In this document: positions 1-5,817 of the stretch, piece by piece
Numbering within the stretch: position 1 is the first letter of the stretch
Layout of the letters: the number at the start of each line of letters is the position of its first letter
From: Deltaproteobacteria bacterium
Lineage (GTDB): Bacteria > Desulfobacterota > Desulfovibrionia > Desulfovibrionales > Desulfovibrionaceae
Length of the DNA: 5,845 bases
Direction of reading: 5' to 3'
Assembly (NCBI GenBank): GCA_020861205.1
Contig: JAJBSY010000255.1
Span: 1 to 5,845, forward strand
The notes under the pieces: generated by a model
What the model saw: the letters and a program-made list of their open reading frames with translations, nothing else
What the model was told of the DNA's origin: nothing
Databases searched by the model: none
Translations under genes and position numbers: made by a program

Positions 1-1
1 C

Positions 2-574
2 ATAGGAGCCAGCCTGGTCGGCAAGGCCGTCCATCTTCCTATGGTCGTCACCGCGTTGATCGCCGGGACGTTTCTCGGGGAGCTCCTGCACATGGAAAAA
101 GGGCTGGAAGTCCTGATCCGGAAGGCCATGCGCTGGTCACGGCGCAGGAACAAGCAGGTGGAAGACGGCTTCATCATCCAGTACGTGACGCTTATTTCCG
201 CCTTTTGTTTCGGGAGTATGGGGCTGTTCGGCGCGTTCAGCGAAGGCGTCACGGGCAACCCGGAAATTTTGCTGACCAAGGCCGTGCTCGACCTCTTCAG
301 CGGCCTCATATTCGGCGCGATTCTCGGAGCGCGGGTCAGTTTCATCGCCGTGCCCCAGTTTGGCATCCTGGCCGTGCTCTACTGCTCGGCGGAGGTTCTC
401 GCGCCCCACATCTCGGATGCCATGCTGCTTGATTTCACGGCCTGCGGGGGCGTCATTTTCCTGGCCACGGGGCTGCGGATGTGCGGCATCAAAATGTTCG
501 CGGTCATCAACATGCTGCCGTCCCTGGCGCTCGTTTTTTTCTTCTCACGGCTTTGGGCCTCGGCTTTCGGGTAA
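2..574 (+). CDS. DUF554 family (YqgA/YdfK-type) integral membrane protein, 5'-truncated by the window edge
   Basis: The frame is open to the left edge, so the ATG at 41 is probably internal. The codons before it (from base 2, Ile-Gly-Ala-Ser-Leu) continue the family pattern. The visible 190 residues correspond to the C-terminal part of a protein usually about 230 residues long, so roughly 40-50 N-terminal residues are missing. Hydrophobic segments lie near residues 12-30, 58-80, 95-117, 120-135, 145-160 and 168-187, with a basic loop (RWSRRRNK) near 44-51. Family-typical blocks, recognised from memory of E. coli YqgA, are GELLHMEKG (26-34), FGSMGLFGAFSEGVTGNP (70-87), the LLTKAVLDLFSG region (90-101) and ATGLRMCGIKMFAVINMLPS (155-174). 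The molecular function of DUF554 proteins is not established; a transport-like role in the inner membrane is only a guess. The gene runs towards the AsmA-family gene and ends at a TAA inside a small inverted repeat. Confidence 0.88.
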   Translation: MGASLVGKAVHLPMVVTALIAGTFLGELLHMEKGLEVLIRKAMRWSRRRNKQVEDGFIIQYVTLISAFCFGSMGLFGAFSEGVTGNPEILLTKAVLDLFSGLIFGAILGARVSFIAVPQFGILAVLYCSAEVLAPHISDAMLLDFTACGGVIFLATGLRMCGIKMFAVINMLPSLALVFFFSRLWASAFG

Positions 575-582
575 CGAAAGCC
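562..582. terminator. Inverted repeat over the DUF554 stop codon, weak terminator candidate
   Basis: An 8-bp perfect stem (GGCTTTCG at 562-569, CGAAAGCC at 575-582) has a 5-base loop that contains the TAA stop codon of the DUF554 gene. It lies between two convergent genes, where a bidirectional terminator would be expected. Neither strand has a T-tract right after the stem, so intrinsic termination is not well supported. It could instead be a transcript-end stabilising hairpin. Confidence 0.3.
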
Positions 583-644
583 CGGCGCGGCGAGAAAAAC
601 CTTTCAGCCTTCCCGCACAGCCTTCCCTGCCGGACAGTGTTCCC

Positions 645-2378
645 TTAGCGGCCCAGGAGTTTGCCGAGGCCGCGCTGTATTTCCTTCCCTGCCTTGGTGG
701 AAGGGTTCAGGATGCTTTTGGCCGTATCCCGCAAGAGGGCGGGCTGGTCGATGCTGTAGGACGGCGAAGCGAAGGGGCCGGACACGACGACCGGCAGCAC
801 GGTCAGGTTGGGGACCTCCGGCAAGGTGGGGAGCTCAACGGACAGGGTGTACTGCATGGTTTGGGCGGGGATGTCCAGGCGGCCGCTGCCCGCCGCGCTG
901 AGGCCGGCCGCCTGGACGGCCAGGTCGTTGTTCCGCGCGATGCCCTGCGCGATGTTCCAGTTGCCGGAAGCCTGGATGTTTTTCAGGTCCATGGTTTTGG
1001 CGGGAAGCCCCGGGACCCCGGCGGGAATGAGCCTGAAGCCGGGCAGAACGCCGTCGTTCAAACGGGCGGAAGCTTTTCCTTCCAACGTCCTGGTGGCGGC
1101 ATCCAGGGCGGCGCCCGTCCAGTTGACGCTCCATGAAGCCGTCAGGCCGCCCGTAAGGGATGCCTTGCCCGTTGCGGCGCGGAGGAGATCCCCGAGTTTC
1201 GCGTTCCGCCAGTCGCCCGTGGAGCGTCCCCGGATATCCCCGTCGCGCGCGTCAACCGAGGCTTCGAGGGTAAGCGGCCCTCCGGCTATGCTCATGGTCA
1301 CGGGCTTTGCCACGAGAAGGCCCTTATCCGCCTTGACGGAGGCGGCGATGTCCCGGAGGGGGACCTTCGCGACCGTCAGGGATTGCATCGACATACGGAC
1401 ATCAAGAAACACCGTGCGCAAAAATTCGGCCACGCCCGCGCCGGTTTTGGCGGCCGCGCCGTTATTCTTTCCACCGCCGCCTCCGGATGGCCGGGGTTTC
1501 GGCGGGCTCGCGACAGCCAGGTATGTGTCGAGGTTGACGGCTCCCGCCTCCAGCTCGCCTTTCAGGGAAAACCGCTGGCCTTCGGCGGTATCGGGCACGG
1601 CCGCCGTTCCGGAAAAGGAGAAGGGCGTCTCGTCCAGGTTTCCCTTGGCGGCGAACGTCACGCCCTCGGCGAGCGTGGACGGCAGGACGAAGCGCGCGTT
1701 TAGGGCCAGCCTGACGGGCCTTGCGAGAGGCCCGGTGTAGGACGCTTCGACAGCGAGGTCGGTCTTTTGTCCCACCCGGAGCGAGTCAAGCGTGAAAGAC
1801 GGCACGGCGATGAGCATGGTTTCCTTGGTGCGCATGTCCGTGTAATCCACAAGGATGTCTTTCATTGACAGGGAATCAAGGGCAAAGGCCGTCAGGTCCG
1901 GGGATGCGGATCTTCGCGCCGGAACGGCGGAACCGCCTTGGTCCGGGACGGTTACCCCTCCCGGTCCGACTTGCGCGGGTCGCGGCGCGACCCAGTTCAC
2001 GTCGCCCTTTTCATTGACCGCGAGCTTGAGGCGCAAGCCGGATACGGTGGCCGCCCTGATTTCCGCCTTGCCCCTCAGCAGCGGCACCAGGTCGACCAGG
2101 ACGCTGAGTTCCTCGACCCGGGCGAGGGGCTCGGAACCGAACGACGCGTCGTCCAAAATTTCGGCGGGGCCGGCTTTGAGCCCCAGCCGCGGAAAAACGG
2201 AAAGCGACAGGTCGCCCTGGAGAACAAGCTGTTTACCCGTTGCGTTGTAAACGGCGGTTTCTATCCGGCCCTTGTAGTCGTTCGGGTTTACGAAGGTGAC
2301 GGCAAGGCCGATCCCGACGGCGATGAGCAGGATGAGAGCCGCCGCGCCGATAAGGGCTGTCCGCAGAGTCCGTTTCAT
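645..2378 (-). CDS. AsmA family protein, inner-membrane anchored, periplasmic
   Basis: The product has 577 residues, close to the roughly 600 of E. coli AsmA. The start at 2378 is chosen because AAAGGA sits 7 nt upstream (CAGAAAGGAACCGAGT-ATG) and because the protein then begins with a normal signal anchor: MKRTLRTALI followed by a hydrophobic helix at about 9-30. In-frame starts further upstream would run into the flgE terminator. Residues 31-130 look like the AsmA N-terminal domain (NPNDYKGRIETAV, a TGKQLVLQGDLSLSVFPRLG stretch at 47-66, GDVNWV at 125-130). A Pro/Gly-rich linker (291-313, with five consecutive Gly) separates it from a C-terminal AsmA-like repeat region (about 320-545) that ends in the family-like PVVVSGPFASPSYSID block. 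AsmA-type proteins are long beta-rich proteins related to the TamB/YhdP group. They are linked to outer-membrane assembly and phospholipid movement between membranes; that role is family knowledge, not visible here. No partner gene is adjacent. Confidence 0.88.
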   Translation of the reverse strand: MKRTLRTALIGAAALILLIAVGIGLAVTFVNPNDYKGRIETAVYNATGKQLVLQGDLSLSVFPRLGLKAGPAEILDDASFGSEPLARVEELSVLVDLVPLLRGKAEIRAATVSGLRLKLAVNEKGDVNWVAPRPAQVGPGGVTVPDQGGSAVPARRSASPDLTAFALDSLSMKDILVDYTDMRTKETMLIAVPSFTLDSLRVGQKTDLAVEASYTGPLARPVRLALNARFVLPSTLAEGVTFAAKGNLDETPFSFSGTAAVPDTAEGQRFSLKGELEAGAVNLDTYLAVASPPKPRPSGGGGGKNNGAAAKTGAGVAEFLRTVFLDVRMSMQSLTVAKVPLRDIAASVKADKGLLVAKPVTMSIAGGPLTLEASVDARDGDIRGRSTGDWRNAKLGDLLRAATGKASLTGGLTASWSVNWTGAALDAATRTLEGKASARLNDGVLPGFRLIPAGVPGLPAKTMDLKNIQASGNWNIAQGIARNNDLAVQAAGLSAAGSGRLDIPAQTMQYTLSVELPTLPEVPNLTVLPVVVSGPFASPSYSIDQPALLRDTAKSILNPSTKAGKEIQRGLGKLLGR

Positions 2379-2398
2379 ACTCGGTTCCTTTCTGTTGA

Positions 2399-2434
2399 TC
2401 AGGGAATCATACGGTATTTTTGTCCGTGAGGAAA
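2399..2434 (-). promoter_or_regulatory. Possible sigma-70-type promoter for the AsmA-family gene
   Basis: On the minus strand TATGAT (2411-2406) matches five of six bases of a -10 box. It would place the transcript start about 20 nt before the ATG, with the ribosome binding site just inside. The hexamer 17 bases upstream (TTTCCT) is a poor -35 box, so activation or another factor would be needed. The case rests on position: the gene lies behind a strong terminator and needs its own promoter. Confidence 0.3.
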
Positions 2435-2484
2435 TACGGCGGGTGACTTCCGGGCGCGAACTCATGGAAAAAGGTCGTGAACAT

Positions 2485-2519
2485 AAAAAAAAACGGCGCG
2501 GCAAAAATTGCCACGCCGT
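2485..2519 (-). terminator. Strong Rho-independent terminator of flgE
   Basis: On the minus strand, 22 bases past the flgE stop, a 12-bp stem (2519-2508 with 2504-2493, one G-T wobble) closes a 3-base loop and is followed by nine T residues (2493-2485). This is a textbook intrinsic terminator. It acts only for minus-strand transcription, since the plus strand has no T-tract after the stem. It separates flgE from the AsmA-family gene. Confidence 0.93.
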
Positions 2520-2541
2520 ACCGATGCGAAAGAGAACGCGC

Positions 2542-4050
2542 TTACCGTTTCAACTCCAGCGCTTTTTGCAGGAGTTGGTCCGAAGTTGTCACCACCTTGC
2601 TGTTCATCTGGAACCCGCGCTGGGTGACGATCATGGTGGCGAATTCCGTGGCGAGGTCCACATTTGACTGTTCCAGCGTCGCCTCGTGGAGCGAGCCGTA
2701 GTTTTCCGTCCCCGGAAGCCCTTCTTCGGCGCGGCCGGAATCCTCGGTGGCGGAATACCTGTTGCCGCCCTCGTGCCGCAGGCCTTCCTCGTTCATGAAC
2801 CGGTATATGGGGATCTGGAACAGGTCCATGGTTTCCCCGTTGCTGTACCTGCCGATCATGAACCCGTCCGGTCCGATGGTGATGTCCTTGAGGTAGCCGG
2901 GAGCAAACCCGTCCTGCGAGCTGGTGATAACGCCGTTGCTGCCCTCGTAGCTGCTGCTGCTGGTTTCATGCAGGGGCCGTCCCTTGCCGGTATACAGCGC
3001 CTGGGGGTTGGCGTTGACATCCGCCGCGCTGGCATAGCCCTTTATCCAGGTGCCGTCCATCGTCATCCCGAAATTGACGCCGATATTCTGCGCGCTCGCC
3101 CCGCTGAAGGTAACGGGGAGGGCGGGATTGCCGGAAGCGTCGAAGGACGCGGGCTTCCAGGTCGAAAGATCGCTTGTGTTACCCCCGTCCGGCGGGGTGA
3201 ACATCGTCATATCCTCGATCTGCCCGTTGGACGAGAACGTGATGGTTCCCGCCGCCAGCAGGCCGGCCGCCGCGGTCCCGGCCTTGGCGGAACCGTCCGC
3301 CGCCGGATCTATCCCCATGACGTACTGGTAGACGTGTTTGCCGTCAAAGGTCCCGACGTAGTCGTAATAGGTGTTGAGGGTCTGGGGCTTGCCGTTGCCG
3401 TCATAGACGGTAACCGGCGTCGTGCTGCCGTACTGGTTCGAGGACAACGGCGGGTTTTGCGTGCCGTTCCACTGGGTCGCCATGTTGAAGAACGGGTTGC
3501 TCGAGTCGCTGTTGACGCTTTTTCGTTGCCCCAGGTTCTGGATGAGGGTCAGCGCGCTGGTGGCCTTGGGCTGCATGTAGCCTTGGCCGGAAACGCCGAA
3601 GTCCATGGTGACGGGTTCGGCCGTTTGGGAAACCACCCCGTTGGTTACTTTATACGCGAGCAATGAATAGCCGTTGGGGTCGACCAGCACGCCGTCGCTG
3701 GTAAACCGGAAGTTGCCCGCCCGGGTATATTGGGTGACGCCGTCTTTTTGCACGCCGAAAAATCCCTTGCCGGCGATGGCGAGGTCCGTCGGAGACGAGC
3801 CCTGCATAAAGGAACCCTGCAGGTGCATGGTGCGGTTGACGCTGACGTTGACCCCCATGCCGAGCTGGGAGTGTTCCGTAATGCCGTTGGCATGGGCGGC
3901 GTTTACCGTCTGGCTGACGGCGTCCGAGTACAGCGTCATGGCATTTTTGAAAGCCAGGGTATTGAGGTTGGCAATATTGTTCGAGATCGAACTCATGCCC
4001 GTGCTGTAGCTCTTCATGCCGGTCGTACCGGTATAGAGGGATGTCATCAT
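2542..4050 (-). CDS. flgE: Flagellar hook protein FlgE
   Basis: The product has 502 residues and polymerises into the flagellar hook, the flexible joint between the basal-body rod and the filament, after export by the flagellar type III apparatus. The N-terminal rod/hook domain has SISNNIANLNTLAFK at 21-35. The D1 region carries GMGVNVSVNR (64-73), SPTDLAIAGKGFF (86-98) and YTRAGNF (108-114). A FlaE-like D2 region begins around 165 and includes TPVTVYDGNGKPQTL at 211-225. The C-terminal domain has LEQSNVDLATEF (459-470) and QRGFQMNSKVV (477-487). The length and the inserted D2 domain argue for FlgE rather than FlgF or FlgG. Two ATGs are adjacent (4050 and 4047); the first is chosen because AAGGG lies 8 nt upstream of it. 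A start at 4086 is less likely, as it has a non-family N-terminus. The gene has its own sigma-54-type promoter and terminator, and no other flagellar gene is in the window. Confidence 0.95.
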   Translation of the reverse strand: MMTSLYTGTTGMKSYSTGMSSISNNIANLNTLAFKNAMTLYSDAVSQTVNAAHANGITEHSQLGMGVNVSVNRTMHLQGSFMQGSSPTDLAIAGKGFFGVQKDGVTQYTRAGNFRFTSDGVLVDPNGYSLLAYKVTNGVVSQTAEPVTMDFGVSGQGYMQPKATSALTLIQNLGQRKSVNSDSSNPFFNMATQWNGTQNPPLSSNQYGSTTPVTVYDGNGKPQTLNTYYDYVGTFDGKHVYQYVMGIDPAADGSAKAGTAAAGLLAAGTITFSSNGQIEDMTMFTPPDGGNTSDLSTWKPASFDASGNPALPVTFSGASAQNIGVNFGMTMDGTWIKGYASAADVNANPQALYTGKGRPLHETSSSSYEGSNGVITSSQDGFAPGYLKDITIGPDGFMIGRYSNGETMDLFQIPIYRFMNEEGLRHEGGNRYSATEDSGRAEEGLPGTENYGSLHEATLEQSNVDLATEFATMIVTQRGFQMNSKVVTTSDQLLQKALELKR

Positions 4051-4079
4051 GGCAAGTGCCCTTTTTTCGCTTAGGTCTG

Positions 4080-4108
4080 CACCCAAAACCGCGTCCCGCG
4101 GCCGGGTG
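4080..4108 (-). promoter_or_regulatory. Stem-loop in the flgE 5' leader
   Basis: Within the untranslated leader, CACCC (4108-4104) can pair with GGGTG (4084-4080), enclosing an inner CCGCG-GGA-CGCGG hairpin (4101-4089). The inner hairpin is followed by four T residues in the sense direction, so it looks like a weak attenuator or a leader structure about 30 nt upstream of the start codon. The structure is visible; a regulatory role is inference. Confidence 0.35.
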
Positions 4109-4184
4109 AAAGCCTTTGCGCAACGTCCTGTCGCGCGTCCCGCATCTTCGGGAAGGGGAAAATACTTCCTCTCGGGACACTGTC

Positions 4185-4200
4185 AGCAGGAAGTGTGCCA
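4185..4200 (-). promoter_or_regulatory. Sigma-54 (RpoN) promoter of flgE
   Basis: The minus strand reads TGGCACACTTCCTGCT, which has the invariant GG (4199-4198) and GC (4187-4186) separated by exactly ten bases. It differs from the consensus TGGCACG-N4-TTGCT at two non-invariant positions. The -24/-12 geometry predicts transcription from about 4174 and a leader of about 124 nt. Hook and basal-body genes are sigma-54-dependent in many polarly flagellated bacteria, which fits. An enhancer-binding activator of the FlrC/FleR kind would be required; its site was not identified. Confidence 0.75.
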
Positions 4201-4206
4201 AAGGGC

Positions 4207-4254
4207 AAAAAATGCCGACCGCGCCTGAAGGCGCAAAGCAACCTTCAAGCGCGG
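4207..4254 (-). terminator. Probable Rho-independent terminator downstream of the DUF1097 gene
   Basis: On the minus strand a 13-bp stem with one G-T wobble (4254-4242 pairing with 4231-4219) and a 10-base loop is followed, after six bases, by six T residues (4212-4207). It lies about 65 bases past the DUF1097 stop and ends just before the flgE promoter. The gap before the T-tract and the large loop make it weaker than the flgE terminator. Since it lies immediately upstream of a sigma-54 promoter, the palindrome might alternatively be an activator-binding site. Confidence 0.55.
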
Positions 4255-4319
4255 GCAAATTTTGGGAAAGGAGGGCGGCCGTATGGAACCGTGGCCTTCT
4301 CCGCGTTCCCGTTTTTCCG

Positions 4320-4856
4320 TCAATCGGCTTCCAGCTGGGGTTCTCCCGTTTCGGGCTGGCTGGCTGCGGCTTTCCTGAGCATGAGGCCGCCCATATGGAT
4401 AAGCACGCCCAAGGCCAACCCGCCGATCAGGGTGGCGATGACCCCGAGGGCCTGCGTCCTGCCCTGGGAAAAAATACCCGCATAGCCGCCGAAGACCATG
4501 GGGGCGTTGCTGAGCACTCCTCCCAAAACGGTCGGGGGGAAAACGACCATATGCACGATGCAGCACACGCCGACCACCACGAGCAGGATGACGAACAATC
4601 CCACGTTGGGGTTGGCGAATAGCCCCATTTCAAGAAGCGCGAGGGTGAGCACACCCCAAAGAACCCCGCAGACGGCGCAGACGGCATGTTGCAAAAAGAG
4701 TTTCGGATCGGCGCCGCAGCAGAAATACAGCGGCAGAGCGATAAAGGCTATCCACATGTAATTTTGAACCGTGGGTAAATTCGCCCAGATAATCGCGTAG
4801 ACTCCGGTCAAAGCCCCGATCAGGATACACCACAGGATGGTCGCCGTTCTGGTCAT
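4320..4856 (-). CDS. DUF1097 family (YcdZ-type) integral membrane protein
   Basis: The product has 178 residues, slightly longer than E. coli YcdZ (about 160). The start at 4856 is chosen because GAGG lies 8 nt upstream and gives a short N-terminus (MTRTATIL) leading straight into a membrane helix. The longer frame from 5117 would overlap the SDR gene and add a low-complexity Arg/Ala/Pro stretch. Hydrophobic segments lie near 8-25, 33-47, 57-78, 83-105, 108-129 and 135-160, followed by a short polar tail (QPETGEPQLEAD). The family signature is seen around 35-70 (aromatic-Ile-Ala-Leu-Pro-Leu-Tyr-Phe, then a G-V-L-W-G helix) and in the Gly-rich FGGYAGIF block (122-129). It is unusually rich in Cys: positions 10, 46, 47, 60, 63, 98 and 99. 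The function of DUF1097 is not known; a small-molecule transport or channel role is conceivable but unsupported. Confidence 0.82.
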   Translation of the reverse strand: MTRTATILWCILIGALTGVYAIIWANLPTVQNYMWIAFIALPLYFCCGADPKLFLQHAVCAVCGVLWGVLTLALLEMGLFANPNVGLFVILLVVVGVCCIVHMVVFPPTVLGGVLSNAPMVFGGYAGIFSQGRTQALGVIATLIGGLALGVLIHMGGLMLRKAAASQPETGEPQLEAD

Positions 4857-4924
4857 AATAGTGCCCTCATAATGGGTTGTATGGCCAGCAAGAAAAAGAC
4901 ACGCGGCCAAGGTTTCGGGTAGAG

Positions 4925-5070
4925 GCCGCCGGCCGGGGGGCTTTCCCCCTGGAAACGGCGGGCCGGCTTGCCACGTCTTCGCGTGTCGCGGACAACGCGC
5001 GAAGAGAGCGGCACCGGCAGCGGCGTAACGCCGCCGCGCGGCAGTCGCGCGGCGGCACCGCGCCGGTGCC
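4925..5070. repeat. Hairpin-dense intergenic region between the SDR and DUF1097 genes
   Basis: The 220-base gap between these genes holds no credible coding frame and at least four inverted repeats. GCCGGCC 4928-4934 pairs with GGCCGGC 4961-4967, around a GGGGG/CCCCC pair (4936-4940, 4945-4949). CTTCGCGTGTC 4977-4987 pairs with GACA 4991-4994 and CGCGAAG 4998-5004, with a 3-base bulge. CCGCCGCGCG 5031-5040 pairs perfectly with 5046-5055. GGCACCG 5054-5060 pairs perfectly with CGGTGCC 5064-5070. None is followed by a T-tract in the sense direction, so these are not ordinary intrinsic terminators. They may be a Rho-type or processing and stability region, a REP-like dispersed repeat, or a structured leader. 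I see no convincing promoter here. Confidence 0.6.
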
Positions 5071-5076
5071 CCAATG

Positions 5077-5817
5077 TTAATCCATGTACATGCCGCCGTT
5101 GACGTGAATGGTTTCACCGGAAACGAAGCTCGCCATGGAAGATGACAGGAAGGCGATAACCGAAGCGGTTTCCTCGGGTGCTCCGAAACGGCCCAGCGGG
5201 GTGGCCGCCAACATGCTTTCCTTCCGTTCCTGGATGAGGCCGATGGTCATGCCGGTTATGATCGTGCCGGGGGAGACGCAATTGGCCCGGATGTTCCGCG
5301 GCCCGGCTTCAATGGCCAGGCTGTGCATGAACGCGAGCACGGCCCCCTTGGATGCGGAGTATGCCGAACGGGCATAACTGCCGCGGTGCCCGGCGACCGA
5401 GGCGGAGAGAACGAAGGAACCGCCGTCGCGCATAACCGGCAGGGCCGCGCGGCACAGATAGAACGTGCCGTCCAGGTTGACGGCCATGAGTTTGCGCCAA
5501 TCGTCGTCGGTCATTTCCTCAATGGTTCCCCGCGGGTAAATACCCGCGCAATGCACCAGGTTGTCGAAGCCGCCGAAGGATTCCCGGATTTCTTTCAGGA
5601 GAGCGTCACACTCTTTGGATGAGGACACGTCCAGCTTGCGGGGGATGGCCGTTTTCCCGGTCGGGTCGAGCGCGGCGGCTTCTTTTTTCAGGCCGTCGAT
5701 ATTCATGTCCGCCATGATCACCCGGGCGCCGTATTGAAGAACGTACTTGGTGGTGGCGAGGCCGATACCGGTCGCCGCTCCCGTGATCAGAAACGTTTTG
5801 TTGGAGAAATCGAGCAT
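5077..5817 (-). CDS. Classical short-chain dehydrogenase/reductase (SDR), probably NAD(H)-dependent
   Basis: A complete 246-residue protein of usual SDR length. It has the cofactor-binding TGAATGIG at 12-19 (TGxxxGxG), an Asp at the end of the second strand (Asp37 in MADMN), which normally favours NAD(H) over NADP(H), and Asp63 (LDV) for the adenine ring. The central motif is HCAG (89-92), a variant of the usual NNAG. The catalytic tetrad is complete: Asn114, Ser140, Tyr153 and Lys157 (YSASK), followed by PG at 183-184. The C-terminal block VSGETIHVNGG is typical of FabG-like classical SDRs. The expected reaction is reversible oxidation of a secondary alcohol to a ketone in the cytoplasm; the substrate (sugar, polyol, hydroxy acid or acyl) cannot be read from sequence. 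The ATG at 5817 is supported by AAGGA 8-9 nt upstream and by the short N-terminus LDFSNKTFLITG. The gene may continue an operon beyond the right edge. Confidence 0.93.
   Translation of the reverse strand: MLDFSNKTFLITGAATGIGLATTKYVLQYGARVIMADMNIDGLKKEAAALDPTGKTAIPRKLDVSSSKECDALLKEIRESFGGFDNLVHCAGIYPRGTIEEMTDDDWRKLMAVNLDGTFYLCRAALPVMRDGGSFVLSASVAGHRGSYARSAYSASKGAVLAFMHSLAIEAGPRNIRANCVSPGTIITGMTIGLIQERKESMLAATPLGRFGAPEETASVIAFLSSSMASFVSGETIHVNGGMYMD

Noticed and set aside
1474..1506. Gly/Pro-rich run in the AsmA-family protein as a possible frameshift or repeat expansion
   Set aside because: The frame and the family pattern continue on both sides, so it reads as an ordinary interdomain linker.
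808..1740. A 310-codon plus-strand open frame opposite the AsmA-family gene
   Set aside because: It is a shadow of a clearly recognisable minus-strand protein. The product is Arg/Ala/Pro-rich with no domain-like pattern and no ribosome binding site that stands out.
2379..2504. N-terminal extension of the AsmA-family gene to an upstream ATG at 2504
   Set aside because: It would begin inside the flgE terminator stem and place 42 polar residues before the signal anchor. The ATG at 2378 has a good ribosome binding site.
2686..3666. A 326-codon open frame on the plus strand inside flgE
   Set aside because: It is exactly antisense to flgE, whose family motifs run throughout. The translation is low-complexity Gly/Val/Arg, typical of a GC-rich shadow frame.
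4116..4622. A 168-codon plus-strand open frame rich in His, Asp and Glu
   Set aside because: It is antisense to the DUF1097 gene and the flgE promoter region. Its composition reflects the complement of hydrophobic codons.
4857..4930. A promoter directly upstream of the DUF1097 gene
   Set aside because: Several AT-containing hexamers (TATGAG, TACAAC) are present, but none has a -35 box at acceptable spacing, and no GG-N10-GC element was found.
4857..5117. N-terminal extension of the DUF1097 gene to 5117
   Set aside because: It overlaps the SDR C-terminus and encodes an Arg/Ala/Pro-rich stretch from the hairpin region. The ATG at 4856 has GAGG at good spacing.
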